From: Paenibacillus sanguinis 2301083 = DSM 16941
GTDB taxonomy: Bacteria; Bacillota; Bacilli; Paenibacillales; Paenibacillaceae
Assembly: GCF_000374825.1 (NCBI RefSeq)
Contig: NZ_KB895380.1
Coordinates: forward strand, 124,001-188,000
Length of the DNA: 64,000 nucleotides
Direction of reading: 5' to 3'
Shown: piece by piece, positions 34,469 through 43,816 of the stretch
How the letters are laid out: every line of letters begins with the position of its first letter
Position numbering within the stretch: the first letter of the stretch is position 1
The notes under the pieces: generated by a model
Database searches by the model: none
Seen by the model: the letters and a program-made list of their open reading frames with translations, nothing else
What the model was told of the DNA's origin: nothing
Made by a program: the position numbers and the translations under genes

Positions 34469-37099
34469 TTAAGGATTGATCAGCGTAATGATTTGTAAGA
34501 GATTCCCGTTCTTGTCATATTGGTAATCAAAAATCACTTTGCCATTCGACTCGATATAGTCCAGTCTTCCAGCGGCATCATACTTGTAGTTATAGTTTTT
34601 AGATACACCTTTAGTGACCGTATTGCTCGGACCGGAATAATTTCCAGCGACATCCTTGGCCTTCACGGTAAACGTATAGCTGGTTTGCGGATCCAGGTTT
34701 GTGATTTCATAAGCGAGTTTTCTTGTCTCACCTATGAGCTGACCATCCATATAGATTTCGTAGCTGACGCTGCCTTCATCATCGGTAGAAGCCTTCCAGG
34801 ACAGTTTCATGCCGGTTGGCGTTGCATTTGTACCGACCAGGTTGGCAGGGGTGGACGGGCTGTTTTGATCACCTGGCACGTCCGGAATCACTTGGATAGC
34901 ATTCAACCGGTTCAGCAGAGATTCTTGATCGAGTTCCTTTAATTCACTAATTAAGGTGACGGCCGCATTGACATCCGACTGAAGCTTTGATGCCTCAGCT
35001 TTTTCAACTGCTTGGATGGCCTCGACCAGTGTTTTCTGGTATGAATCTGCATCGATTACTTCTACTGCTTCAATGGATATATTCCCGACCTGATCTATTG
35101 TTCTTGCATAGACGATCACCGCATTCTGACGGTTAACGGTAAATGGTGTCTCATACGCTGTCCATGCACCCTGATCCCCCATTTTGTATTCCGTCCGGCT
35201 CACTCCGCTAAGTATATCCGTTCCCGGCGTTACCGTGATATTGGCCTCTGATCCGCTCGGATTCAAAACACTTTCAATCATTGGTTCCGTCGGAGCTGTC
35301 ATATCTATTCTTGGTTCAGCCAAGACCTCTTCACTGATGTTACCTGCTGCATCAACAACCCTCGCATACACCTTTATGCCTTCATTTAAAACGGTGATGG
35401 GAGACTTATAATCAGCCCATGCCCCGGTATCCCCGATCTTACACTGAATCTTATAGGAGATACTTCCAGTTGAGTTGTTCGGATTGTTGATAGTCGCGGT
35501 AACATTCTGGCTTGTCCAGTCCACAGGGCTTAACGTGATAGCTGGCTCTACCGGCTTGGTCCTAGTAATTTTAGCCACTGCGGTTGCTTCTCCGCTCACA
35601 TTCCCTGCTTTGTCCATGGTACGGGCATAGACGGTCGTTGCCCCTTCATTAGTCACTGAAAAGGGCATCGTATAATCGGTCCATGCTCCTGAACTACCAA
35701 TCCGATACTGTGATTTCAGCACGCCACTCATGGCATCTTGCCCACTAGTTACAGTGACCGAAATATTTTTGGACGTATATCCGGTCTCACTCAATGTAAT
35801 GGAAGGCTGCGTTGGAGGTGTACGATCAATATTTCCATTGAATTGAGCAACCTTTCCCGTATTACCGGCATTATCTATCGTCCTGGCGTAAACGACGAGG
35901 TTCTCCTGGTTTACGGTTACCGGATCGGTGTAATCGGTCCATGCCCCACTATTTCCCAGCTTGTATTGGCTTCGGTTTACTCCACTTCCTCCATTATCTG
36001 TTCCGTGTTGGAGCGTAAAAGTTTTATTACTGCTGCTCCAGTTTCCATCCATGCTAATTGTTGGCTGGTTGGGCGCAAGTTTATCGATGTGGACCACGCC
36101 TGTACTAGCTGAACCCACATTACCAGCATTGTCTATCGTTCGGCCATGGACGACACTCTCACCATTAGCCGATATGTTGAACGTTCCCGTATAGGTTTGC
36201 CATCCTATATTAGTCGCTCCTGTCACGGCGATTTCACTTCTTAATACGCCGGACTGGCTGTCAGCCCCGTGGCTGCTGATGCCTACCGTGACGTCCGTAT
36301 TACTCCAACCCGATCGGCTAATGTATACGGCTGGTCCTGTTGGGCCTGTTTTGTCTATGTACGCAATGGAAGTGCTCACCCCACTGACATTACCCTCTGC
36401 ATCCACTGCCCTGGCACTAATCGTAGTCTGTCCGGGGTTGGTAATCGGTATCGGGTTGTTATATACTGTCCATCCCAAATTATGAGCTCCTTGAAGGCTG
36501 TACTCATACCTGGTAATTCCACTGGTGTCCGTACTCCCACCAATCGAAACAGAGACATTGCCTTGGGTGTATCCCGATGGGTTAACAGAAATTACAGGAT
36601 TAGTAGGAGGGGTTACATCTCTATGATAGATTTCCACAGTGATAGTCTTTATAAGATTAGATTCATTGGTTCTAAAGTAAGTTGTAATCCTTTCTGTGAC
36701 AGAAAGATCATTGTTTGTGGAGAGCAAATAGGAAGCAGAACCGCCCCTGCCCCCTCTTTTAATTGTTTTTCTCACCATAACATCAGTGTCACCAGACTTT
36801 ACTGCTTCAACATAATAACTACCAATATCTCTATCCGTGTAGTCGTATATAAGATATGAGGTATAAGTCCAAGAGAGATCTATCCTGTAATTCTTCAGTT
36901 CACTTCTGGGGATATTTGTTGAATAATGCAAGTACACTTTATCTTTGTAGTTCAATAATTTATGAGTTTTTTTATAAATCGATTTCCACTCACCTGCTGC
37001 TTCTGCTTTATTGCTTGTCATATATAATGAAACTAATGATATACAAAATATTGCGATAAGCATGAGGCACACTTGTCTGTTTATTCTTTTTCTAGTCAT
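34469..37099 (-). CDS. Secreted Ig-like/FN3 repeat protein with terminal YD repeat
   Basis: The 876-aa product has a signal peptide (LMLIAIFCISLVSLYMTSNKAEA). It carries about six to seven Ig-like repeats of 70-75 residues, each with DRTPPTQPSI-like openings, GAWTDYT-type cores and VYARTMDKAGN endings. A fibronectin-III domain follows (ATPTGMKLSWKASTDDEG), then a C-terminal YD repeat (YKYDAAGRLDYIESNGK). ATG 37099 follows AGGGGAG by 4 bases. It ends 17 bases before the rhs start. It is probably the surface scaffold or partner of the Rhs protein, and the YD tail suggests it shares ancestry with Rhs. Confidence 0.82.
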   Translation of the reverse strand: MTRKRINRQVCLMLIAIFCISLVSLYMTSNKAEAAGEWKSIYKKTHKLLNYKDKVYLHYSTNIPRSELKNYRIDLSWTYTSYLIYDYTDRDIGSYYVEAVKSGDTDVMVRKTIKRGGRGGSASYLLSTNNDLSVTERITTYFRTNESNLIKTITVEIYHRDVTPPTNPVISVNPSGYTQGNVSVSIGGSTDTSGITRYEYSLQGAHNLGWTVYNNPIPITNPGQTTISARAVDAEGNVSGVSTSIAYIDKTGPTGPAVYISRSGWSNTDVTVGISSHGADSQSGVLRSEIAVTGATNIGWQTYTGTFNISANGESVVHGRTIDNAGNVGSASTGVVHIDKLAPNQPTISMDGNWSSSNKTFTLQHGTDNGGSGVNRSQYKLGNSGAWTDYTDPVTVNQENLVVYARTIDNAGNTGKVAQFNGNIDRTPPTQPSITLSETGYTSKNISVTVTSGQDAMSGVLKSQYRIGSSGAWTDYTMPFSVTNEGATTVYARTMDKAGNVSGEATAVAKITRTKPVEPAITLSPVDWTSQNVTATINNPNNSTGSISYKIQCKIGDTGAWADYKSPITVLNEGIKVYARVVDAAGNISEEVLAEPRIDMTAPTEPMIESVLNPSGSEANITVTPGTDILSGVSRTEYKMGDQGAWTAYETPFTVNRQNAVIVYARTIDQVGNISIEAVEVIDADSYQKTLVEAIQAVEKAEASKLQSDVNAAVTLISELKELDQESLLNRLNAIQVIPDVPGDQNSPSTPANLVGTNATPTGMKLSWKASTDDEGSVSYEIYMDGQLIGETRKLAYEITNLDPQTSYTFTVKAKDVAGNYSGPSNTVTKGVSKNYNYKYDAAGRLDYIESNGKVIFDYQYDKNGNLLQIITLINP

Positions 37100-37361
37100 A
37101 CTGCTCCCCTTTCTAATCAAGACTCAATAAAATTGTAATTTTGTTCAATTTCGATATGCATGCCTCCAATATAATCCAAAGACCTGCTTCTTTAGATTTA
37201 TTTATGATCCACTCCCACCATCATCTATCCTCCTAATTTCACAAAATATAAATAGTATTATTATCCCATTTTTTGCTTTTGCATATAGCGAAAAATGTCG
37301 ACACTTGGTTTAGATATATGAAGTTACTAATTTTGTCGTTTTTTGCAACATGAAAACAATC

Positions 37362-37403
37362 AAAAAATGGATAGAGCTCAGACCTTGTCTGAAACCTCTA
37401 TCC
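37362..37403 (-). terminator. Terminator after gene remnant
   Basis: On the minus strand GGATAGAGG pairs with CTCTATCC, with an inner CAGA/TCTG stem, followed by ATTTTTTG. It lies six bases past the stop of the 37409-37504 remnant. Confidence 0.75.
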
Positions 37404-37408
37404 AACAG

Positions 37409-37504
37409 TTATTTTGCACTAAGTCGCTTAGCTTCCGTATCTATTTGACTGAAGACCTGGTCCACGATCAGTTGATCGCTTCTTGAATCATAGTCCCCGT
37501 CCAC
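37409..37504 (-). pseudogene. C-terminal remnant of an unknown gene
   Basis: A minus-strand frame reads VDGDYDSRSDQLIVDQVF followed by SQIDTEAKRLSAK and a TAA, directly before a terminator. It has the composition of real protein but no ribosome site, and the frame is closed about 45 bases upstream. It looks like the tail of a deleted gene, perhaps a former immunity or regulator gene of the Rhs locus. Confidence 0.35.
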
Positions 37505-37511
37505 AACAAAC

Positions 37512-37554
37512 AAAAAGCGACACTCATCCTCTCAGGAGATAGGTGTCGCCTTTT
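37512..37554 (-). terminator. Terminator of the hydrolase-kinase-epimerase operon
   Basis: On the minus strand GCGACAC pairs with GTGTCGC around a 19-base loop, followed by T5. It is 35 bases after the stop at 37590. Confidence 0.8.
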
Positions 37555-37589
37555 CTAGTAGATTGCCACATAGATAGTATATTTTGCGG

Positions 37590-38255
37590 TCACTGCACCG
37601 GAACATCCAGCTTATCGCGGAAGGTCTGAATTTGCGCTGCATTGATCTGTTGCTGGCTATAGGCTACCGAGGTGCCTAGCACGAAGACGTTGGCCCCGTA
37701 CTCGCGGCAGAGCCGGGCACTGTCCAGACCGATGTTGCCATCGACCATAATGTCCTTGTCCGGACCGAGCAGCTCGCGAATCTCCTTGATCTTCAGCGCC
37801 GTGTGCTCCAGGAACTTCTGCCCGGCAAAGCCAGGCTCTACCGTCATGACCAGGACGTAATCAACGTACTGATGAAGATGCTGCAAGAAGTCGATCGAGC
37901 CGTGCGGATTAATGGCAATCCCGGCTTGCTTGCCGCTCTCGCGGATTTGGCGTAAATAACGAATCGGCGTATGAGTCGCCTCGATATGAAAGCAGACATG
38001 CGTACAGCCTGTATCCAGCACCAGCGGAATGGCCATATCCAGATTGCTGACCATCAGGTGAGCATCCACTGGAACGGACGACTTCTCGGCCAGCATCCGC
38101 AGTTGGTCAAAGCCCAGCGTAATGTTATGCACGAAGTTGCCATCCATAATATCGGCATGAATGAAGTTCGCCCGAATGTGCGCTGCATCCTCCAGCGCTC
38201 CCTTCAGGTTAAGCTGATCCGCACACATGATTGATAAGGATAATTTGTTTGTCAC
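37590..38255 (-). CDS. alsE: Ribulose/allulose-phosphate 3-epimerase (AlsE-like)
   Basis: The 221-aa product has the epimerase barrel: LSLSIMCADQLNLKG, HADIMDGNFVHNITLG, PVDAHLMVSN, VMTVEPGFAGQKF and VDGNIGL. The MC-D and MTV-PGFAGQ variants resemble E. coli AlsE (D-allulose-6-phosphate 3-epimerase) more than Rpe, but I cannot align it here. GTG 38255 overlaps the kinase stop (GTGA); the longer frame is a kinase shadow. With the kinase and L-fucose isomerase next door it could feed allulose-6P to fructose-6P, or ribulose-5P to xylulose-5P. Confidence 0.78.
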   Translation of the reverse strand: MTNKLSLSIMCADQLNLKGALEDAAHIRANFIHADIMDGNFVHNITLGFDQLRMLAEKSSVPVDAHLMVSNLDMAIPLVLDTGCTHVCFHIEATHTPIRYLRQIRESGKQAGIAINPHGSIDFLQHLHQYVDYVLVMTVEPGFAGQKFLEHTALKIKEIRELLGPDKDIMVDGNIGLDSARLCREYGANVFVLGTSVAYSQQQINAAQIQTFRDKLDVPVQ

Positions 38256-39208
38256 TTGACGTAACCCCCTTCCCGAGCTTTGGCGAACATCGCATCCGCC
38301 TCTGCTCCCGTTGGCAGCGAAGCAGCCGCACCGGAGCGGGTCACTGCAATGGCTGCTGCCACGTTCGCATAATAAATGGCCTGATCCAGCGGCATGTTTC
38401 GGGCCATGCCTAACGTCAATGCGCCCATGAAGCAATCTCCTGCCGCCGTGGTATCGACCACATGCCCCGCCTCGCGGTAGGCAGGGAAGTTTCGGATATC
38501 CTGGCCATCATACAGCATCGCGCCATGCTCTCCACGCTTGAGCAACACCCGCTTGCTCCCTGTAGCCTCATACAAGTAACGGCAAGCTTCACGCGCCGCT
38601 GCTTCCGTATCTACAGCAAAGCCCGTCCACTGAGCCGCCTCCGTCTCATTCGGGCTGAACACGTCTACATCCCGAAATTCACTAAGCTCGATCTCACGCA
38701 CAGGTCCTGCGTCCACGATGATGACCTTGTCCTGCTTTCGGCCGTGATATAGCAGTTGCTCAATTAAGGAAAGGCTGCATTCCAGCTCCATGGATAAAAA
38801 GGAGAACGACGACAGTTGATCGACAATTTCGTTAATATCCGCCTTGGTAAAAGCATTGTTCGCACCCAAGTACGATAAAATCGTATTCTTGCCACCGGGT
38901 TCAACCATGATATAGGCTGCTCCCGTACCAACATGCTCGTCCCGCTTCACGAGCCGGGTTCCGATTCCTTCAGCCTGTAGCGCACTTAATACAAGACCGC
39001 CGCTGCTATCTTGTCCCAGCTTGCAGCAGAGCTGCACGTCCAGACCCAGCCGCTGCAAGGCAATAGCCCGGTTGGAGCCCTTGCCGCCAAGTCCGGTACG
39101 CTGTCCCGCCACTACCAGCGATTCACCCTGATGCGGGATGCGCGGAATCTGGAGCACGACATCGATGTTCGCACTTCCAGCCACCAGCACTTGATGCCGG
39201 GCTGACAT
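38252..39208 (-). CDS. PfkB-family sugar kinase (ribokinase-like)
   Basis: The 318-aa product has the PfkB signatures GLGGKGSNRAIALQRLG (about residues 39-55) and VVDTTAAGDCFMGALTLG (catalytic Asp about 253). The N-terminus VLVAGSANIDVV fits ribokinase-like members. It phosphorylates a sugar in the cytoplasm; substrates of the group include ribose, deoxyribose and other pentoses or ketohexoses. The ATG shares its first base with the stop of the upstream gene and its stop overlaps the epimerase GTG, so the three genes are coupled. Confidence 0.85.
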   Translation of the reverse strand: MSARHQVLVAGSANIDVVLQIPRIPHQGESLVVAGQRTGLGGKGSNRAIALQRLGLDVQLCCKLGQDSSGGLVLSALQAEGIGTRLVKRDEHVGTGAAYIMVEPGGKNTILSYLGANNAFTKADINEIVDQLSSFSFLSMELECSLSLIEQLLYHGRKQDKVIIVDAGPVREIELSEFRDVDVFSPNETEAAQWTGFAVDTEAAAREACRYLYEATGSKRVLLKRGEHGAMLYDGQDIRNFPAYREAGHVVDTTAAGDCFMGALTLGMARNMPLDQAIYYANVAAAIAVTRSGAAASLPTGAEADAMFAKAREGGYVK

Positions 39209-40371
39209 CAGAGCTGCTCCAGCTCATCCACGGCCTGGATGAAGGACTGTGCTTGCTCCTGCACCAACCGTTGATAGGCTCCGTACACATTGGTCGCGCT
39301 GACGACGAAGCTGTCCAGCTTGCTGTAGCCTTCATTTAAGCACTCGAAGATGCCGTCATTCACAAAGCTGTCTGCTACATCCTTCAAGGCTTGCGCTGCA
39401 AGCTTGCCATCCTTCTGAGCCAGACACCAGATCACCCAGCCGCTGGCCGTCGCCCAATAAGCTCCATTTTGGTATTCCTCATGCGGCACATCGATGAGCA
39501 GACGCTCCCAGTATTCCCCTTGCAGCAGATGGCGAATTTGGCCCTTGTAGGCATAAGCCTCGTAGTTATCATGCAGGAAGGTCAGGAGATCCTCATAGAT
39601 GTCATCCGCCGGGAAGCCAATGTACAGCAGATACGCGATGCCCCAGATGTCCAGTTGCTTGCACTCGTCGGTAGCCGCATAGAAGCCTTTTCGAGACGAA
39701 TCGTAGAGCTTGAAGATGCTCTGTTCAATCGCAGCCGCCCGCTCACGATAGGACTTGGCTACAGCCGCTTGTCCATACTTCTCGTGCAATTCCTGCAAAA
39801 AGCGGCAGGCCCGCCAGAAGAGCAGCGATTCCATGAACAGCTCGCCCGTCTTGCCAATGGTATCGGTAAATCCATATGGAGAATGCGGCTTGGCCGGATC
39901 ATTGTAGACAAGCCCATCGCCACTAAGCGGAATCAGCGACATGCCTTGGTCCAGAGCCCTGACCCACTTGCCGAACAACTCCCGAGCTTCCCCTTCCTCC
40001 AGAGCTTTAAGATAGAAATACACCACAAAAGCCAGGAACGGTGTATTATCCAGATTGGCCTCCCCTACCGGCTTCTCTACCACACCTGCGGCATAGACCC
40101 CTAATCCGTCCGCATAAATACGGTCAGGCAGCCACCCGTCCTCACGCCGCCCTCCTATAACGAAATCTACCGCAGCCCGGATATCCTCCGGCTTGAGGAA
40201 ATCGAAAGCGTATTCAACCATATAAGCAAAATCGCGCACCCACAGCGCATCATAACTAGCAATCCCGTCAGGGGTAAACAACTTCGTACCATCATGAGCC
40301 ACCTTGATACAGCCTTGAATTAATTGATCGGATTTCTGCGCAAGTAATTGCGCCAGTTTGTGATTACTCAT
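39208..40371 (-). CDS. (alpha/alpha)6-barrel glycoside-hydrolase-like protein
   Basis: The 387-aa product has six-hairpin glycosidase features: YDALWVRDFAYMVEYAFD (acid pair near residue 45), DGWLPDRIYADG, FTDTIGKTGELFMESLLFW and EYQNGAYWATASGWVIWCL. No signal peptide, so it acts inside the cell on an imported saccharide. I cannot assign a CAZy family with confidence; GH15/GH63/GH37-type barrels are the nearest I recall. It is first in the minus operon with kinase and epimerase, divergent from the ROK regulator. Confidence 0.65.
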   Translation of the reverse strand: MSNHKLAQLLAQKSDQLIQGCIKVAHDGTKLFTPDGIASYDALWVRDFAYMVEYAFDFLKPEDIRAAVDFVIGGRREDGWLPDRIYADGLGVYAAGVVEKPVGEANLDNTPFLAFVVYFYLKALEEGEARELFGKWVRALDQGMSLIPLSGDGLVYNDPAKPHSPYGFTDTIGKTGELFMESLLFWRACRFLQELHEKYGQAAVAKSYRERAAAIEQSIFKLYDSSRKGFYAATDECKQLDIWGIAYLLYIGFPADDIYEDLLTFLHDNYEAYAYKGQIRHLLQGEYWERLLIDVPHEEYQNGAYWATASGWVIWCLAQKDGKLAAQALKDVADSFVNDGIFECLNEGYSKLDSFVVSATNVYGAYQRLVQEQAQSFIQAVDELEQL

Positions 40372-40387
40372 CTAGTCACCGTCCCAA

Positions 40388-40401
40388 TGATAGCGTTTTA
40401 G
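40388..40401. promoter_or_regulatory. Possible catabolite-responsive element
   Basis: TGATAGCGTTTTAG fits 8 of 10 fixed positions of the Bacillus cre consensus and lies just downstream of the minus promoter -10. Suggests CcpA control of the hydrolase operon. Confidence 0.3.
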
Positions 40402-40415
40402 GCCTTACGAGAGTC

Positions 40416-40443
40416 ATTGTAACATAAACCAAATAGTTTTCAA
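40416..40443 (-). promoter_or_regulatory. Promoter of hydrolase-kinase-epimerase operon
   Basis: On the minus strand TTGAAA (complement of 40438-40443) and TACAAT (complement of 40416-40421) are 16 bases apart, a near-consensus SigA promoter 45 bases upstream of the start. Confidence 0.6.
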
Positions 40444-40462
40444 TAACACATTTAAAAAACAC

Positions 40463-40505
40463 TTTAGTAAAATGTATTTACAAAACTTTTTGTTCTTGCT
40501 ATACT
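40463..40505 (+). promoter_or_regulatory. ROK regulator promoter with overlapping palindromic operator
   Basis: Operator: TTTAGTAAA (40463-40471), five bases, TTTACAAAA (40477-40485). Plus-strand promoter: -35 TTTACA (40477-40482), 17 bases, -10 TATACT (40500-40505). The operator covers the -35 and lies between the two divergent promoters. The half-site matches the operator before the second ROK gene at 57209. Confidence 0.6.
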
Positions 40506-40658
40506 GGCATCATCAAGCCCGATCAAACACAATGCCGCAGTAAGAAATGAGCCAATGAAAGCGTACCTAAAAGCGAAAAATAATGCCTGCTCTATAAGAA
40601 GAAGGTAGATTTGCTTATAATTAAGAGGGCGTATTATTTTTGCAAAGGGTGAAATGGA

Positions 40659-41855
40659 TTGGGAAAGAATAACTCCAAAATTTTAAAAGAAGCTAATAAG
40701 TATTTGGTCTTGCAATGTATATCCAGCTACCAGCCAATCACCGTTGAGGATATTGTGAAGAAGACGAATTTGAGCCGGCCTACGGTTATTAATTCAGTTA
40801 AGGAATTAACCGATGACCATATCATTATCAAGGGTGGACTTGCTGAGTCCACCGGAGGCAGAGCAGCGGCATTGCTCGCTATTAATTCAGATGCATACTA
40901 CGGCATCGGGGTTGACTTTGAATTCCCGCAAGTTCGGATAGCGATGGCTAACTCCAATGGCAAAATTTTAGCCTCGCACCACTATCATTGTCCGCTCGAC
41001 AGCTCGGTGCAATACATCACCGATCGCCTATCCGATGAAATTGCCCGGTTGATTGACGAATCCGGTGTAGATCGGCTGAAGATCGAAGGTATTGGCATCG
41101 GTATGTCCGGCGTGGTTGACAAAAATAACGGCTTGTCTATCTTTATTGAACGGATTAACGGTTGGCATAACGTAGACATCAAATCCATTCTGGAAGATCG
41201 CCTTCATCTACCAGTTTATGTGCGCAATGATGTTCATTTGATGGGACTGGTAGAGCAGCGCTTCTATCTATCTGCAGAGAATCAGGACTTTATCTATATC
41301 GGGCTGCGCTCTGGCGTAGGTAGTGCAATCTTCATGAAGAACGGAATCTATGGCGGAGAGAATGGCAACGCAGGCTTCATTGGTCAAATGATTCTCGATG
41401 TCAGCGGACCGGAAGGACTTGGCGGCCCCAAGGGCAGCTTGAATGTATTTGCCAGCGAACTTAATCTGATTCGTCGTTATCGCGAGGGAAGCGGGAATTC
41501 CGCTTCGGCCCAGCAGTCTCCACTACGGCTGGAGAACTTGGTTCAGCTTGCACAAGAAGGAGATGAGCGGGCCTCCTCCCTATTGCAAGAAGCAGGCCAT
41601 TACCTGGGACTTGCTCTGGTGAATCTGGCACGCATTTTTGAAATCCCTAACTTTGTAATTGGCGGCTGCCCGAACCTGGAGGGTTCGGTCTTGCTCAAGT
41701 CCTTGCAAGAGACGGCCGGCGAATTATTGAAGGAACACTTTAATCGACTAAGCATCGTGCCTGGTCAATTACTGGAACACGAGTATGCGTTAGGCGGCTG
41801 CTATTTAGTGTTTGATCATATCTTCCATAAACCAAGATTGAAGCTCCAAATATAA
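40659..41855 (+). CDS. ROK-family transcriptional regulator 1
   Basis: The 398-aa product has an N-terminal winged helix (EDIVKKTNLSRPTVINSVKE, about 30-49) and a ROK domain (GIGVDFEFPQVRIAMANSNG; GIGIGMSGVVD; GGCPNLEGS). The ROK zinc motif CxCGxxGC is not visible; the equivalent stretch reads SGPEGLGGPKG, so it probably lacks zinc and kinase activity. The start is TTG 40659 with AGGGTGA upstream; the 5' leader from the mapped promoter is about 145 bases. It likely controls both divergent operons by binding the 40463 palindrome. Confidence 0.85.
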   Translation: MGKNNSKILKEANKYLVLQCISSYQPITVEDIVKKTNLSRPTVINSVKELTDDHIIIKGGLAESTGGRAAALLAINSDAYYGIGVDFEFPQVRIAMANSNGKILASHHYHCPLDSSVQYITDRLSDEIARLIDESGVDRLKIEGIGIGMSGVVDKNNGLSIFIERINGWHNVDIKSILEDRLHLPVYVRNDVHLMGLVEQRFYLSAENQDFIYIGLRSGVGSAIFMKNGIYGGENGNAGFIGQMILDVSGPEGLGGPKGSLNVFASELNLIRRYREGSGNSASAQQSPLRLENLVQLAQEGDERASSLLQEAGHYLGLALVNLARIFEIPNFVIGGCPNLEGSVLLKSLQETAGELLKEHFNRLSIVPGQLLEHEYALGGCYLVFDHIFHKPRLKLQI

Positions 41856-41906
41856 CAGTACGTTATATTTGGATGCTGACCTAACGACAGCAAGGAGACA
41901 TCAGTG

Positions 41907-43676
41907 ATGGATAATAGAATTCGAATCGGTATCAGACCGGTCGTGGATGCTCGGGTCGGCAACGTCAGGGAAGCGCTTGAACCGCAAACGCTCTCAATGG
42001 CTCAAGCGGTAGCCCGGTTGCTAAGCGAACAGCTTCATTACAGCGACGGTTCACCTGTAGAGTGTGTTATTGCCTCTACTTGCATCAGCAGCATCAAGGA
42101 AGCTCGCCAAGCGGACGAGCAGTTCCGGCTTGAAAATGTATGCGTTACCATATCAGTAACACCCGCTTGGGCCTACGGTAGTGAAACCATCGATATGGAC
42201 CCGTATCGCCCGAAGGCAATTTGGGGATTCAACGGCTCCGAGCGCTCCGGTGCCGTTTATCTGGCGGCAGCACTAGCCGCACATAATCAGAAGGGGCTGC
42301 CTGCCTTCGGCATTTACGGCCGCGATGTACAAGACAAGGATGACGACAGCATTCCCGAAGATGTACAGGCCAAGCTGCTGCAATTCGCTCGCTCGGCCAT
42401 GGCCGTCGCGCAAATGCGCGGCAAATCATATCTGGCTATTGGCTCTGTCAGCATGGGTATTGCCGGCTCCATCGTCAACGAACCCTTCTTCCAGCAATAT
42501 CTGGGCATGCGCAATGAATACGTAGATATGAGCGAGATCAACCGCCGGATTCAACTGGGAATCTTCGATCAGGAGGAATTCGAGCATGCACTCGCTTGGA
42601 CCCGACAGCATTGTCTGGAAGGCACCGATTACAACGAAGCAGCTACTCAATTCTCCCGTGAACGCAAGGATGAAGTCTGGGCGTTCGTCGTGAAGATGAC
42701 CTTGATTATGCGGGATCTGATGGCTGGCAATCCGCAGCTGGCTAAAGCGGGCTTCACAGAAGAAGCATTGGGACATGAAGCCATTGCCGCTGGATTTCAG
42801 GGGCAACGACACTGGAACGATTACTTGCCCAATGGCGACTTTTCCGAAGCGATTCTAAACAGCTCGTTCGACTGGAACGGCCGCCGTGCTCCTTATGTGA
42901 TGGCTACTGAGAATGACAGCCTGAATGGCGCCTCCATGCTGCTGGGGAGTTTACTGACCCATACTGCGCAGGCCTTCGTGGACGTCCGGACCTATTGGAG
43001 TCCGGAAGCCGTGAAGCGGGTCGCTGGATATGAGCTTGAGGGCTTGGCCGCTGGCGGCGTCATTCATCTGAAGAACTCTGGCTCTGTTGCACTGGATAGC
43101 TGCGGTGAACAACAAATTGATGGCCAGCCGGCGATGAAGCCACATTGGGACATTAGCCAGGATGAAGTGGACCGATGCTTGCAAGCCACTACCTGGCATG
43201 CTGCCCATCAAGGATATTTCCGAGGCGGCGGCTTCTCCAGCCGTTTGCTGACCAAGGGCGGGATGCCGATTACCTTCTACCGGATCAACCTGGTTGCCGG
43301 ATTAGGTCCGGTGCTGCAAATTGCCGAAGGTCATACGGTAGATTTGCCAGAGCATGTACACGAGCTGCTGGATGAGCGCACCGACCCATCCTGGCCAACC
43401 GCTTGGTTCGTGCCTAAGCTCACCGGAAAAGACGCTTTCCGCGATGTCTATGCCGTCATGGATAACTGGGGCGCTAATCATGGCGTATTCAGCTACGGGC
43501 ATATTGGCAGTGATCTGATTACCCTCGCCGCCATGCTGCGGATTCCGGTCAACATGCACAATGTACCGGAAGAGCGGTTATTCCGTCCAAGCTACTGGAA
43601 AGCCTTTGGCCTGGAAAATAGCTCGGTGGGCATGGACTATCGCGCTTGCTCGCAATTAGGGCCACTCTACAGCTAA
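41907..43676 (+). CDS. fucI: L-fucose isomerase (FucI family)
   Basis: The 589-aa product has the length and motifs of FucI ([49 protein letters not shown]-like [26 protein letters not shown]). The enzyme is a cytoplasmic Mn-dependent isomerase of L-fucose, D-arabinose and, in known cases, D-altrose. ATG 41907 follows AAGGAG by 9 bases; a GTG at 41904 is also possible. It follows the ROK gene in one transcript. No fuculokinase or fuculose-phosphate aldolase is in view, which questions a classic fucose route. Confidence 0.9.
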   Translation: MDNRIRIGIRPVVDARVGNVREALEPQTLSMAQAVARLLSEQLHYSDGSPVECVIASTCISSIKEARQADEQFRLENVCVTISVTPAWAYGSETIDMDPYRPKAIWGFNGSERSGAVYLAAALAAHNQKGLPAFGIYGRDVQDKDDDSIPEDVQAKLLQFARSAMAVAQMRGKSYLAIGSVSMGIAGSIVNEPFFQQYLGMRNEYVDMSEINRRIQLGIFDQEEFEHALAWTRQHCLEGTDYNEAATQFSRERKDEVWAFVVKMTLIMRDLMAGNPQLAKAGFTEEALGHEAIAAGFQGQRHWNDYLPNGDFSEAILNSSFDWNGRRAPYVMATENDSLNGASMLLGSLLTHTAQAFVDVRTYWSPEAVKRVAGYELEGLAAGGVIHLKNSGSVALDSCGEQQIDGQPAMKPHWDISQDEVDRCLQATTWHAAHQGYFRGGGFSSRLLTKGGMPITFYRINLVAGLGPVLQIAEGHTVDLPEHVHELLDERTDPSWPTAWFVPKLTGKDAFRDVYAVMDNWGANHGVFSYGHIGSDLITLAAMLRIPVNMHNVPEERLFRPSYWKAFGLENSSVGMDYRACSQLGPLYS

Positions 43677-43816
43677 ATAAGCTAACATAGCTCTCTGAAG
43701 TCTTGAAGTTTCCATCATCTAAATCATTACGGTGTACTTTGCGGGCCAGCGTATCGGCCGAGCGCAGCCCGCAACTCACATATATGCTTTGCTCACAAAA
43801 AGGGAGGAATCGCATC

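Larger units (their letters stand above)
37100..37589. other. AT-rich gap at the edge of the Rhs locus
   Basis: About 490 bases. It holds the promoter region of the FN3-rhs operon (no clear -35/-10 pair chosen), two terminators (37362-37403 and 37512-37554), and a small coding remnant at 37409-37504 on the minus strand. The rest shows nothing I can name. Confidence 0.5.

Noticed and set aside
40545..40658. Possible riboswitch or leader peptide in the 145-base ROK leader
   Set aside because: No conserved fold or coupled ORF could be recognised.
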